Assembly: GCA_963843285.1 (NCBI GenBank)
Contig: CAWJJO010000012.1
Span: 310,001 to 374,000, forward strand
DNA: 64,000 nucleotides
Direction of reading: 5' to 3'
Source: CAZDDB01 sp963843285
Lineage (GTDB): Bacteria; Acidobacteriota; HRBIN11; JAKEFK01
In this document: piece after piece, positions 54,754 through 63,863 of the stretch
Numbering within the stretch: the stretch's first letter is position 1
How the letters are laid out: each line of letters opens with the position of its first letter
The notes under the pieces: model-generated
Databases searched by the model: none
Told to the model about the DNA's origin: nothing
Seen by the model: the letters and a program-made list of their open reading frames with translations, nothing else
Position numbers and translations under genes: made by a program

Positions 54754-55857
54754 GTGAATAAAGTCTTGTTGATTCATGCATTGCTGGGGGCAGGGCATCG
54801 GCGCGCGGCGCAAGCGTTGCAGGAAGTCCTTCAGAGCAAAGGAGTGGAGTCGGAGCTGCAGGATCTGCTGACTTTTCTCCCATGGCCACTATCCACATTT
54901 TATCCCGGGGCATATGATTTCATGATTCATGATGCCCGTGGAATCTGGAAAGTCTTCTACGAGGCGATGGATCGCCCTTCCTCTCCGTATGCACCCGCAA
55001 AATCAGCCTTACAACGGTGGCAATTTACAAAACTGAAAAGGTATCTGCAATCCGGAAAATTTACTCACATTGTTTCTACACATTTTACGCCTTCTGCCTT
55101 GCTGGCCGATTGGAAGTCGGATGGGCAGATTGATGCCGCAATTTTTTCGGTGGTTACGGATCACATTGCGCATCGATGCTGGAAACGGACCGGACTGGAC
55201 CATTACTTTGTAACGACAGGCGAAGTCGCAGCACAGATGGCTTCTTCGGGAGTTCCAAAAGAGAAAATCACAATCTCCGGAATTCCTGTCTCGATGGCAT
55301 TTTCTGCTCCGCGAAACAAAAACGGCGCCCGCGCAGCATGGTCCTGTTCACCTGAAGATCACGTCCTTCTTGTACTCTGCTCCGGTATCAGTACGGAAAA
55401 AACCATACGCCTCTTGAATGAGCTGAAGCGCGTACAGCCACAGTTGAGACTTCTGGTTTCAACAGGAAACGATGCTGCAAAGGAAGAGAAAATCAAATCC
55501 CTGTTTCCGGAAAGACACTTCACCATTTTTGGTTTTTCGACAAAAATAGCTGAAATGATGCAGGCTTCGGATTTGATTCTCAGCAAGCCGGGAGGTCTGA
55601 TTATTTCTGAAGCTCTTGCGATGGGTGTGCCTCAACTTCTTTTTTCGCCGATTCCGGGCCAGGAGGAAGCAAATGCCGACTATGCCGTCCGTCACGGCGC
55701 AGCAATCCTGATTCAGGAAAAGCCGGGGGCGTTCGCCGAAGCAATCACCGCTTTACTGAACGATCCGCAAAAACTGGATGCCATAGCCGAATCCGCGCGA
55801 TCCCTGGGAAGGCCGGATGCTGCCAGAGTCATTGTGGAAAAGGTACTGCATGCTTGA
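54754..55857 (+). CDS. MGDG synthase-like UDP-glycosyltransferase
   Basis: 367 residues. KVLLIHALLGAGHRRAAQAL is the acceptor-lipid amino domain of the MurG/MGDG-synthase family; the carboxy part has ASDLILSKPGGLIISEALAMGVPQLLFSPIPGQEEANA, the UDP-sugar binding motif. It probably glycosylates diacylglycerol to make glycolipids; sugar not predictable. The start is a GTG (54754) inside the IS target duplication. The insertion removed it from its natural upstream sequence, so expression must now rely on IS-border sequence. Confidence 0.85.
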   Translation: MNKVLLIHALLGAGHRRAAQALQEVLQSKGVESELQDLLTFLPWPLSTFYPGAYDFMIHDARGIWKVFYEAMDRPSSPYAPAKSALQRWQFTKLKRYLQSGKFTHIVSTHFTPSALLADWKSDGQIDAAIFSVVTDHIAHRCWKRTGLDHYFVTTGEVAAQMASSGVPKEKITISGIPVSMAFSAPRNKNGARAAWSCSPEDHVLLVLCSGISTEKTIRLLNELKRVQPQLRLLVSTGNDAAKEEKIKSLFPERHFTIFGFSTKIAEMMQASDLILSKPGGLIISEALAMGVPQLLFSPIPGQEEANADYAVRHGAAILIQEKPGAFAEAITALLNDPQKLDAIAESARSLGRPDAARVIVEKVLHA

Positions 55858-55985
55858 TGAGCGCATCAGTTGATCTCCACCGGAATGACTGTTAGTACGC
55901 GCATTCATCCATTTACTATCTCGCGATTCAGTTCTGCAGAGATCGTGTTGTGTCAAGAAACTAATCCGCTGACGAAACCGGTCTG

Positions 55986-56477
55986 CTATTCCAGTTGCAT
56001 CTCGGACCTTTCCTGAGGTCCCGGTTGGAGGTGATGCTGCAGGATTGCGCGCGCACATGTATTCCAACGGAGGATCGCATCATCGTTCCCCGCAGGTCGT
56101 ATCGCTTCGGCTTCCTCATACAAATCCATGGCATCGCGGAACCAATCATAGGCGACATACCCGGAGCCGGGGCCGCCATGGTCCAAAAGGGCTTTGCCGC
56201 GGCGCTCGCAAATGATGCCGGCATAATAGGTCCTCCGGTATCTGTCCTGAATGCGCGGAAGTATTTCCTGCGCATGCTGTACACTCCCGCCCTTTTCGAA
56301 CTGGTCAGTCAGGGCCAGAACCAACGTAACCAACGCATTCTGGTTTTCGGGATCTACTTCCAGGATGTCGCGGCAAATACTTTCAGCCTGGCTCGGTTCG
56401 TTCAGGAGCCTGTAACGCTCCGCCTTCTCCAGTGCCCTGGGAACTGCCTCTATTGTGATCGGTTTAAGATGAAACAT
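55986..56477 (-). CDS. TPR-type helical protein downstream of sdhB
   Basis: 163 residues. A TPR-like pair (ALEKAERYRLLNEPSQAESICRDILEVDPENQNAL, then DAMDLYEEAEAIRP) with a central stretch KALLDHGGPGSGYVAYDWFRDAM. The ATG at 56477 has GAGGGTGG just before it, overlapping the end of sdhB. Likely cotranscribed with the succinate dehydrogenase genes; whether it helps assembly is speculation. Confidence 0.75.
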   Translation of the reverse strand: MFHLKPITIEAVPRALEKAERYRLLNEPSQAESICRDILEVDPENQNALVTLVLALTDQFEKGGSVQHAQEILPRIQDRYRRTYYAGIICERRGKALLDHGGPGSGYVAYDWFRDAMDLYEEAEAIRPAGNDDAILRWNTCARAILQHHLQPGPQERSEMQLE

Positions 56478-56485
56478 AACCACCC

Positions 56486-57232
56486 TCACTCTTTACGTCG
56501 AAAGATGCGAATCAGTTTCTTGACCGGATCGTAGTGTTCGTCTACAACCCGTTCCTTGAGCGGAATGATCGCATTGTCAGTAATTGTAATATTTTCCGGA
56601 CAGACCTTCGTGCAGCACTTTGTAATGTTACAGTACCCGATGCCGTGAGCTTTCTTCAGATCTTCAGTTCTATTCTCGGTATCGAGCGGGTGCATTTCCA
56701 GAGCCGCAACATAAACAAGAAACCTGGGTCCGATGAATTCTTCCTGAAGATGATGTTCGCGAAGAACATGACAGACATCCTGGCAAAGATAGCATTCGAT
56801 GCATTTGCGGAATTCCTGAACGCGATCGACATCACTTTGAGCAATTCGCCAGGTTCCATCCGGCGCGTCGGGAGTGCGTGGATTGAACTTCTTGATCTTC
56901 CTTTTTACGCGATAGGTCCGGGACACGTCAGTGACCAAATCTTTTACTCGCGGGAATGACTTCATCGGCTCCACAGTAACTGGTTTTTCAAGAGACAGTT
57001 CGCTCAAGCGTGTCATACACATCAGGCGAGGCATTCCGTTGACTTCGGCGGAGCACGATCCGCACTTCCCTGCTTTGCAGTTCCACCGCGCAGCCAGATC
57101 CGGGGCTGATTCCGCTTGGATCTTCAGTACGGCATCCAGGACGACCATCCCTTCGGAAATCTCAGTGGCGTACTCCTCAAAATTACCACTATGTGTGCCG
57201 CCACGCCAAATCTTGAACCTGGCCGTACTCAT
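56486..57232 (-). CDS. sdhB: Succinate dehydrogenase/fumarate reductase iron-sulfur subunit
   Basis: 248 residues. The plant-type 2Fe-2S site is CKAGKCGSCSAEVNG with a fourth Cys in LMCMTR; the 4Fe-4S ligands are CIECYLCQDVC, and the 3Fe-4S ligands lie in CNITKCCTKVCPENI. It carries electrons from SdhA to the membrane anchor. It overlaps the sdhA stop by four bases. The order sdhC-A-B and subunit sizes resemble the mycobacterial Sdh1 set. Confidence 0.92.
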   Translation of the reverse strand: MSTARFKIWRGGTHSGNFEEYATEISEGMVVLDAVLKIQAESAPDLAARWNCKAGKCGSCSAEVNGMPRLMCMTRLSELSLEKPVTVEPMKSFPRVKDLVTDVSRTYRVKRKIKKFNPRTPDAPDGTWRIAQSDVDRVQEFRKCIECYLCQDVCHVLREHHLQEEFIGPRFLVYVAALEMHPLDTENRTEDLKKAHGIGYCNITKCCTKVCPENITITDNAIIPLKERVVDEHYDPVKKLIRIFRRKE

Positions 57233-59040
57233 TTGTTTTCCTCGATGATCTGTTTGAGATCCGCGGGCATTTCGGGAATCGGCTCGCGCCGCACTTCCAT
57301 CTTTCCCGCAGAATTTTTTCGAAGGACCACGTTGATTTTTTCGGATGCTGTGTCTTTATCTGGATAATCTTCGCGAAATTGTGCTCCGCGGCTTTCCTTT
57401 CGTTCCAGGGCCGACCGCGTAATCGCTTCTGACGCAGTCAGCAGATTGTTCAGGTCCAGCGCCGCATGCCAACCTGGGTTGTATTCTCGGTTGCCGGAAA
57501 CATGTGTCTCGCGAGCACGTTTCTGCAGAATGCCGATCTGTTCAAGAGCGCGAAGCATTTCCTGTTCAGTACGTACAATCCCAACAAGATCCTGCATCAT
57601 TTTTTGTAAATCGTGCTGGATTTGATAAGGACTTTCCGTGCCATTGCGCTCAAACGGCTCGAGAGCAGCTTTTGCAGCCTCCTCCAATTGTCTTTCGTTG
57701 ATCTTGCCCGGCCCATTCTCTTTTGCAAACTTCGCGGCAAACTCGCCGGCGCGTTTGCCAAAGACAAGAAGATCGGAAAGCGAGTTGCCGCCCAGGCGAT
57801 TTGCGCCGTTGATACCGGCGGCGCATTCACCGGCAGCAAAAAGACCGGGTACCGTAGACATCTGAGTTTCCGGATCCACCCGAACGCCTCCCATGATGTA
57901 GTGAGTCGTCGGTCCTATTTCCATCGGCTCCTTTGTAATGTCCACACCTGCCAGCTGTTTGAATTGATGATACATGCTGGGCAATTTTTTCTTGATATGC
58001 TCCTCCGCGTTTGGAAGTCTTTCCCGGATCCACGAAATATCGAGATACACGCCACCATGCGGGCTTCCGCGTCCTACTTTGATCTCTCGAACAATGCAAC
58101 GAGCCACATGATCCCTGGTGAGAAGCTCGGGCGGCCTTCTCGCATTCTTGTCACCCTGGCAATACCGCCAACCTTCTTCAGGAGTGTCTGCCGTCTGCGT
58201 TTTATAGAGGTCCGGAATGTCGTCAAACATGAACCTGCGCCCTTCTTGATTTCGGAGAACCCCGCCTTCACCGCGAACACCTTCAGTTACCAGAATTCCC
58301 TGAACACTGGGTGGCCAGATCATTCCGGTAGGATGAAACTGAACAAACTCCATGTCCTTCAATTCAGCCCCCGCATGATAGGCCAGTGAGTGCCCATCCC
58401 CGGTATATTCCCAGCTGTTGCTTGTGATGCGGTAGGCTCTGCCGATGCCGCCGGTCGCAAGCACAACAGCGTTTGCCCGAAACAGCTTGAAACGCCCACG
58501 TTCGCGGTCGTAGGCAAACGCACCCACAACGCGATCACCATCTTTGAGCAACATGAGGACGGTGCATTCCATGTGAACGTCCATGCCAAGGTGTATGCCA
58601 TGATCTTGAAGAGTGCGAATCATTTCGAGGCCGGTACGATCCCCGACATGTGCGAGACGCGCATATTTGTGGCCGCCGAAATTTCTTTGTAGGATCCGTC
58701 CATCTCCGGTTCGATCAAAAAGCGCGCCCCATGCTTCCAACTCGCGTACACGTTGCGGGGCTTCTCGGGCATGGATTTCAGCCATCCGCCAATTATTCAC
58801 ATATTGTCCGCCGCGCATGGTGTCCGAAAAATGAACTTTCCAATTGTCGCGATCATCTACATTCGCAAGCGCCGCGGCAATTCCGCCTTCAGCCATCACG
58901 GTATGAGCCTTGCCCAGTAAGGATTTGCATACAAGTCCCAGCGAGACACCGGCCGCAGATGCTTCAATGGCCGCTCGGAGTCCCGCTCCGCCCGCGCCAA
59001 TTACAAGAACATCGTGATCGAAGGTTTGATACTCAACCAT
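57229..59040 (-). CDS. sdhA: Succinate dehydrogenase/fumarate reductase flavoprotein subunit
   Basis: 603 residues from the ATG at 59040, chosen because DVLVIGAGGAGLRAAIEA follows at once and the stop of sdhC overlaps it. The FAD-attachment His lies in AHTVMAEGGIAAAL, the active-site motifs in FVQFHPTGM and EGVRGEGGVLRN, and the FAD-binding CAAGINGANRLGGNSLSDLL near 395. It oxidises succinate to fumarate (or the reverse) on the cytoplasmic side. Confidence 0.95.
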   Translation of the reverse strand: MVEYQTFDHDVLVIGAGGAGLRAAIEASAAGVSLGLVCKSLLGKAHTVMAEGGIAAALANVDDRDNWKVHFSDTMRGGQYVNNWRMAEIHAREAPQRVRELEAWGALFDRTGDGRILQRNFGGHKYARLAHVGDRTGLEMIRTLQDHGIHLGMDVHMECTVLMLLKDGDRVVGAFAYDRERGRFKLFRANAVVLATGGIGRAYRITSNSWEYTGDGHSLAYHAGAELKDMEFVQFHPTGMIWPPSVQGILVTEGVRGEGGVLRNQEGRRFMFDDIPDLYKTQTADTPEEGWRYCQGDKNARRPPELLTRDHVARCIVREIKVGRGSPHGGVYLDISWIRERLPNAEEHIKKKLPSMYHQFKQLAGVDITKEPMEIGPTTHYIMGGVRVDPETQMSTVPGLFAAGECAAGINGANRLGGNSLSDLLVFGKRAGEFAAKFAKENGPGKINERQLEEAAKAALEPFERNGTESPYQIQHDLQKMMQDLVGIVRTEQEMLRALEQIGILQKRARETHVSGNREYNPGWHAALDLNNLLTASEAITRSALERKESRGAQFREDYPDKDTASEKINVVLRKNSAGKMEVRREPIPEMPADLKQIIEENK

Positions 59041-59834
59041 CAGAGAATTCTCCAATCTGTCCAAACGCCCATCGAAACCATACGAACATAAAGATCGGAG
59101 AACATGACCCAGATCAGACTCATCCATGCCCAGATCATGTGACGGCCGTTCAACCGGCTTGCGCAGCGATAAGCAAGATGACAGGTTGGAACTTTCGATA
59201 ATTCATCGATCCCGCCGCCGATCAGATGACGAAGCGAATGACAACCAAATGTGTAACCTGCAAGAAAGATCACGTTGAAAGCCAGCACCACTGTTCCGAT
59301 TCCGATTCCAAAAGAAATCTGACCTGCCGGTTGCTCAAACCACATGGCTTTCCAAACATCATGTGAAAGGATCATCAAGAAGGGAAAGGCAATATACAGG
59401 AAATAGCGATGGATATTCTGAAGAATGAGCGGAAAAGAATGTTCCCCGCGATAGTTTTTCCTGGGCTCGCTTACGGTACAGGAAGGGGGATCGGCCCAAA
59501 ATCCTTTGTAGTACGCTCCGCGGTAATAATAACAGGTCAAACGAAAGCCGGCAGGAGCCCAGAGAATGAGAAGCGCTGGAGAAATCCATGCAGGCAACCA
59601 CGCCGGTCTTGAACCGAACCAGCTATGCGGCGAATCGCCAAACAGCAATGGGGAATAGAACGGCGAAAGATATGGTCCCCACGCAAAATGATTCCCTTGA
59701 AAAGCCGCCCATGTTGCGTAAACGATGAATGTGGAAAGGCCTGTAAATATGACCAGCGGCTGAACCCACCAGGTATCCCGGCGCATCGTGTGGCCAAAAC
59801 CGCTTTGTTGCAAGGACGCTTCTGCGTTTGCCAT
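59040..59834 (-). CDS. sdhC: Succinate dehydrogenase cytochrome b / membrane anchor subunit
   Basis: 264 residues with five hydrophobic helices: PLVIFTGLSTFIVYATWAAF; ISPALLILWAPAGFRL; IHRYFLYIAFPFLMILSHDVW; GIGIGTVVLAFNVIFLAGYTFGCHSLRHL; MIWAWMSLIWVMFSDLYVRM. His in IHRYF, SHDVW and CHSLRH may bind haem. A long loop with PPSCTVSEPRKNYRG resembles the actinobacterial Sdh1 anchor. It starts the operon; SdhA overlaps its stop. Confidence 0.82.
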   Translation of the reverse strand: MANAEASLQQSGFGHTMRRDTWWVQPLVIFTGLSTFIVYATWAAFQGNHFAWGPYLSPFYSPLLFGDSPHSWFGSRPAWLPAWISPALLILWAPAGFRLTCYYYRGAYYKGFWADPPSCTVSEPRKNYRGEHSFPLILQNIHRYFLYIAFPFLMILSHDVWKAMWFEQPAGQISFGIGIGTVVLAFNVIFLAGYTFGCHSLRHLIGGGIDELSKVPTCHLAYRCASRLNGRHMIWAWMSLIWVMFSDLYVRMVSMGVWTDWRIL

Positions 59835-59909
59835 CGCACCCGCTTAACCAGACGGGAGTATATACCAGCGTGGTAACCAATTCAATGAAGCTGATACCTC
59901 GGTAGTGTC

Positions 59910-60731
59910 TCAGTTTGAAAGTTGTGCGATTTCATCGAGCGTCCAAACATGATCCGAAAGCCCAGCTGCCATCGCCGGAGTTATCCTCAATGTTTTGTGA
60001 ATCCGAGCAAAATTGTAATACAAAAAGTGCAAAGCGACAGCCGCTGCATGGTTTGTTACCTTCTTGCTAAACGCATTTGTGAGCCTGGTGAAGCGCCGCA
60101 TGGACATGCGCATGGTTAAATTCTGGCGTTCCACATAGCTTGTGCTGACGTGATCTGGATCGGGATCACCCATAACTACCTTCATATCGCACCCAATGCA
60201 CTTCGCCGGGGAGTATCTGTGCTCTGGTTCATCGGATGCACCATAAAGCTTCTGCAACTGCGCGTAATCCACATCAGAACCAAAGGCATCCTCTACAGCA
60301 CTCAAATAGACTCTATTGCTATCGGTCGTGATCTGGAGACGGTTAACGATGCGTTCCGCGCAATCTTGCATGAATTGCTTTCCCCATCCAGCACTGCGAC
60401 CGCCGACCAAATAACTAACACACAATTTTGTGTCAGCATCAATCGCCGTCCACGTCCAAATATCTCCCCATCCAGCGGCTTTCTGTTTGAGAGTAGTATT
60501 CTTCTGTTTTGCGCCGACGAACGACCAAATCTCATCGCACTGCAAACGCTGAACACGGAGATTTCGCACCGTCCGGTCATGGTAATCGAAGGCAGCAAAC
60601 CCGATATCAACCAAGAGCTTGCTAACCGTGTTTATGGAAACATCACAAAGGCGTGTGGTTGCGCGAAGGCTATTCCCCTCAACCAGCATTCCAATGATTC
60701 TTGCCCGTGTCTCGAGAGGTAATCTGTTCAT
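59910..60731 (-). CDS. IS1-family transposase
   Basis: 273 residues in one frame. An amino-terminal HTH (LRATTRLCDVSINTVSKLL) is followed by the IS1 catalytic core CDEIWSFVGAKQKN, TAIDADTKLCVSYLVGGRS and VERQNLTMRMSMRRFTRLTNAF. Unlike the classic two-frame InsAB of Escherichia coli, it is a single frame, as in the ISMhu11-like group. A left end GGTAGTGTCTCAGTTTG at 59903 is a plausible terminus, but I found no matching right terminus or target duplication, so the outer border on the upstream side is unsettled. It separates the sdh operon from the accessory end. Confidence 0.88.
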   Translation of the reverse strand: MNRLPLETRARIIGMLVEGNSLRATTRLCDVSINTVSKLLVDIGFAAFDYHDRTVRNLRVQRLQCDEIWSFVGAKQKNTTLKQKAAGWGDIWTWTAIDADTKLCVSYLVGGRSAGWGKQFMQDCAERIVNRLQITTDSNRVYLSAVEDAFGSDVDYAQLQKLYGASDEPEHRYSPAKCIGCDMKVVMGDPDPDHVSTSYVERQNLTMRMSMRRFTRLTNAFSKKVTNHAAAVALHFLYYNFARIHKTLRITPAMAAGLSDHVWTLDEIAQLSN

Positions 60732-60805
60732 GGTTAAAGTATACAGTAAAAATAGGCTTTGTCAAGCATTAAATTCAATTACCCCTATGCGGGGGTGTGG
60801 GGGTA

Positions 60806-60834
60806 TTGACAATCCATATCGGGGCTGATATCTT
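60806..60834 (+). promoter_or_regulatory. Promoter of the HigB-like operon
   Basis: TTGACA (60806-60811), 17 bases, TATCTT (60829-60834) give a sigma-70 promoter ending about 24 bases before the HigB ATG. A short palindrome CCCCTATGCGGGG lies about 15 bases upstream and might be a binding site for the HigA regulator. Confidence 0.5.
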
Positions 60835-60857
60835 AATATTGGCTTGTTGAGCAATGA

Positions 60858-61154
60858 ATGGAAATCACCTTTCGCGACAAAATGCTTGCGTTGGTGGAAA
60901 CAGACCAGGCAACACAGACGCCTTTATCTGTTTCTTTAATCAAATCACTCAGACACAAGCTTCACGTAATGCGATGTGCGCCGGACGAAAGAACCTTGAG
61001 GAATTGGAAAAGTTTACATTACGAAAAACTGGATGGCAGCTTCGTTGGGAAGCGATCTATTCGAATAAATGATCAATGGAGGCTGATTTTCACTATCGAT
61101 ACGGACAGTAAACCGAACAAAATTACTGTATTGAGCATAGAAGACTATCACTAA
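60858..61154 (+). CDS. higB: HigB-like (RelE-superfamily) toxin
   Basis: 98 residues. The carboxy half, GSFVGKRSIRINDQWRLIFTIDTDSKPNKITVLSIEDYH, is the HigB/plasmid-killer signature, with the R-I-N-Q-W-R-L-F core and closing DYH. Known HigB proteins cut mRNA on the ribosome. The amino part is longer than usual and less conserved. The gene precedes a HigA-like antitoxin by about ten bases. The operon looks lower in G+C than its flanks, suggesting transfer. Confidence 0.82.
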   Translation: MEITFRDKMLALVETDQATQTPLSVSLIKSLRHKLHVMRCAPDERTLRNWKSLHYEKLDGSFVGKRSIRINDQWRLIFTIDTDSKPNKITVLSIEDYH

Positions 61155-61166
61155 CGGGGGGTGATT

Positions 61167-62309
61167 ATGACGACTATGACAACGAACGAAACATGGATTA
61201 AGCATCCAGGCTACTACATCAGAGAGGAGATGGCGGAGCGCGGTTGGCTGCAAAGAGACTTGGCGTTTATTTTAGGCGTTCCCGAAAAGGCTATCAATGC
61301 GATCCTTCAAGAGAAGCGCGGCATTAGTCCAACTATGGCCAGAGCATTGGGAGAAGCTTTTGACGTTCCGGCAGAATTCTTTGCTAATCTCCAGCAGAGC
61401 TATGAATTAGCTCAAGCCCAAGAGCCAAGTCCTGCCGTAGCTCTGCGTGGGCAAATGCAGAGCAAATATCCTGTAAGAGAAATGATCAAACGTGGTTGGA
61501 TTGAAGATTCTGATGTGGCCATGTTGCAGGAACAACTCTCGCGGTTTTTTATGGTTAAAAATTTAGATGAAGTTCCATATATGAAGTACGCTGCGTTCAA
61601 AAGTAAATACGAAGAAAGAAACATTCCGCCCGAACAACTGGCCTGGTTGTTCAGGATTTATCAAATAGCAAAATCTATTGCTATGCCCAAATATTCAGAA
61701 AAAGCATTGCGTGGCGTTTTGCCAGATTTAGAGCGGCTACTGAGTGCTCCAGAGGAAGCAAGGCACGTTCCGAGAATTTTAGCAGACTGTGGCGTTAGAT
61801 TCATTCTGGCCGAAAGACTACCGGGAGCCAATATTGACGGAGTGTGTTTTTGGCTTGACGAAGCTTCTCCGGTAATTGGAATGACTACGCGTCTAGACAA
61901 AATTGATAATTTTTGGTTTGTTGTGCGCCATGAAATAGAGCACGTTCTGAATAAGCACGGCCAAGACGAAGAAATTTTAGACGTGGAATTAGACGGAGAG
62001 AAAACAAGCAGTACCGATCTAGGACTTCCAGAACAAGAGCGGATCGCGAATGCAGCCGCAGCCAATTTCTGTGCGCCCGCTAAAAAGCTTGATTCGTTTA
62101 TGGTCAGAAAACACCCATTCTATTACGAGAATGATGTCGTAGCGTTTGCGCGGATGTATGGGCGACATTCAGGGCTGATTGTCGGGCAAATGCAGTATCG
62201 CCTCAAAGACTACAGATATCTGCGTCGTCATTTGGTTCAAATTAGAAAATTTGTTCTCCCTGGATCTTTCCGTGATGGGTGGGGTTCAATATTTCCGGTG
62301 TCATTATGA
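61167..62309 (+). CDS. higA: HigA antitoxin fused to an ImmA/IrrE-type metallopeptidase
   Basis: 380 residues from the ATG at 61167, which has a G-rich site (GGGGGGTG) before it. Residues 1-80 are a HigA-type HTH (HPGYYIREEMAERGWLQRDLAFILGVP ... LGEAFDVPAEFF). Residues about 190-290 hold an ImmA/IrrE zinc site HEIEH in FVVRHEIEHVLNKHG. ImmA/IrrE peptidases cleave repressors; here the same chain carries the repressor-like domain. It should neutralise the HigB protein; the peptidase may release it under stress. That is inference from domain logic. Confidence 0.85.
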   Translation: MTTMTTNETWIKHPGYYIREEMAERGWLQRDLAFILGVPEKAINAILQEKRGISPTMARALGEAFDVPAEFFANLQQSYELAQAQEPSPAVALRGQMQSKYPVREMIKRGWIEDSDVAMLQEQLSRFFMVKNLDEVPYMKYAAFKSKYEERNIPPEQLAWLFRIYQIAKSIAMPKYSEKALRGVLPDLERLLSAPEEARHVPRILADCGVRFILAERLPGANIDGVCFWLDEASPVIGMTTRLDKIDNFWFVVRHEIEHVLNKHGQDEEILDVELDGEKTSSTDLGLPEQERIANAAAANFCAPAKKLDSFMVRKHPFYYENDVVAFARMYGRHSGLIVGQMQYRLKDYRYLRRHLVQIRKFVLPGSFRDGWGSIFPVSL

Positions 62310-62318
62310 GGAGTAAAA

Positions 62319-62768
62319 ATGTCAACAAGAAGATACAGATTACAGAAGATTTGGCGACACTTTGAGGATGCCTGCGGGCATAGACCCGCAACCGCCCGCG
62401 AAGCAATTGAGTGGGCGATACAGAGACATTTATTGCAGCTTCCAAGAGTAGATCCGCTTGATATTCTAGCTAGACAAATGTCTAGTGCTTTGAGAGAAGA
62501 ATATGACACCGATGAAAAGGGACGTCGCTACCGGGTTAACTATGCGGTGAGAATCGGAAAGAGATTGAGCTTATGGTCGAACAGAGATTACGCGCCACAT
62601 GATCACATGGAGATAAGTTTTGCGCAGCGCCGAAATGGAATTGTGGGAGATTGCATACAGCTTAAAACTGACGTCGATTCATACAACGATTTCGGAGAGC
62701 ATGCCAATGTTCAGTTGATTTTAGATTTTACTGAGGACGTAGCGGAACGCGAGTTCTCTTTGGTCTGA
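62319..62768 (+). CDS. Unknown third gene of the HigBA-ImmA operon
   Basis: 149 residues. GAGGAG precedes the ATG by a good distance and the gene begins nine bases after the HigA-ImmA stop, so it belongs to that operon. The start (RLQKIWRHFEDACGHRPATAREAIEWAIQRHLL) is helical; the end has beta strands (HMEISFAQRRNGIVGDCIQLKTDVDSYNDF, VQLILDFTEDV). No family was recognised. It could be an accessory of the toxin-antitoxin pair or a passenger. Confidence 0.6.
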   Translation: MSTRRYRLQKIWRHFEDACGHRPATAREAIEWAIQRHLLQLPRVDPLDILARQMSSALREEYDTDEKGRRYRVNYAVRIGKRLSLWSNRDYAPHDHMEISFAQRRNGIVGDCIQLKTDVDSYNDFGEHANVQLILDFTEDVAEREFSLV

Positions 62769-62785
62769 GTTAAAGGGAATTTTCG

Positions 62786-63349
62786 CTATGCCACTAGCTT
62801 GCCAATTGTAAGCGCCTGAGCGTCAATTTGATCGAAATGAGAGCGTTTCAACCAGATTTGAACGTAAGTTTTCAATACATTCCAACCAATAATCAAACCA
62901 ACAACCGGAACGATCACGGTTATTAGTAGTATTGGAGAGCCCAGCAACAATTGTTCGGCTGCTGCCAAGTTGGCATCGTCAATATATTGATTCAAGCGTT
63001 CTCGCGTAGCGGTATCTAAATCAGCGCTTACGGCCTCAAACATTTTCGTGTATGTCTTTCCAGAAGTGCGAGGAACAATAGCGAAACATACAATAATTTT
63101 GAGCATTGTAAAATCATCGGCAAATCGTATGAATCCGTTCATTGTATGGCGTACGAACTGATATGCGGGATGATCAAAGGGAATAAGGCCATCACGAGCT
63201 TCGATGAACAATGCGTTTCGCAAAGTGAACACATCTTGCCGAAACCGATCAATACGGTAATCGCGGTAAAGCTTGAAAAGTAAATACCAAAGCCCGATCA
63301 AAGAAATGCATGACAGTAGCGCTATAAAAGCAACACTTTGCGGATTCAT
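62786..63349 (-). CDS. Two-helix membrane protein of unknown function
   Basis: 187 residues. A helix at the start (VAFIALLSCISLIGLWYLLFKLY), a soluble middle of about 110 residues (FVRHTMNGFIRFADDF; SADLDTATRERLNQYIDDANLAAAEQLLLG) and a second helix (ILLITVIVPVVGLIIGWNVLKTY). The ATG overlaps the stop of the upstream gene. Not recognised. Confidence 0.6.
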   Translation of the reverse strand: MNPQSVAFIALLSCISLIGLWYLLFKLYRDYRIDRFRQDVFTLRNALFIEARDGLIPFDHPAYQFVRHTMNGFIRFADDFTMLKIIVCFAIVPRTSGKTYTKMFEAVSADLDTATRERLNQYIDDANLAAAEQLLLGSPILLITVIVPVVGLIIGWNVLKTYVQIWLKRSHFDQIDAQALTIGKLVA

Positions 63350-63777
63350 TTTTTGTCCTCCGGTGAAGTTTCGCCCCGTCTTGTTAGGTTACTAGAAGTC
63401 CTTTTCTTATCGGTACCAGATTCCAATTTCTTGATATGGTCTCCCTGGGTTTCAATAACATCCCTTCTGAGCTTTTTTTGGCGCCAACCATAACCTATTC
63501 CGCCAAATGCAAATGCCCAAGCCAGCGTTTGGCTTATAGTTATTTTTCCAAGCAGGCTCATCTTGATTCCGATATCAGCGAACGTAGTTTTCCCAGCGAG
63601 AACATTAACCGACAAGTATGAAATATAGAAAATAGCTACGAGAGCTGTCCACTGAATTAAATTGTTGCAAATGGATGTAATTGCATCGGCAGTTCGGGTT
63701 CGACGAAGAATCGTGAGTTCGTTTCGCGCTTTCGCAAGATCAGATTCAGTATCGCTTGGTGTGCGCTTCGTCGACAA
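63346..63777 (-). CDS. Small two-helix membrane protein of unknown function
   Basis: 143 residues. Helix 1 IQWTALVAIFYISYLSVNVLA and helix 2 ISQTLAWAFAFGGIGYGW with a coiled-coil start (ESDLAKARNELTILRR) and charged tail. Overlaps the following membrane-protein gene by four bases, so both form a coupled pair. Neither has a recognised family. Confidence 0.6.
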   Translation of the reverse strand: MSTKRTPSDTESDLAKARNELTILRRTRTADAITSICNNLIQWTALVAIFYISYLSVNVLAGKTTFADIGIKMSLLGKITISQTLAWAFAFGGIGYGWRQKKLRRDVIETQGDHIKKLESGTDKKRTSSNLTRRGETSPEDKK

Positions 63778-63863
63778 GTTTCCTCTTGTAAGTATAACTC
63801 AATTTTGATGCTCGAGCAAAATCGCCAATACTTGGTACAGTTCTCGAGCATTCAATTCGCCCC

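Noticed and set aside
60732..60805. Right terminus of the IS1-family element
   Set aside because: No sequence here matches the GGTAGTGTCTCAG left end well enough and no target duplication was found, so I did not draw the element border.
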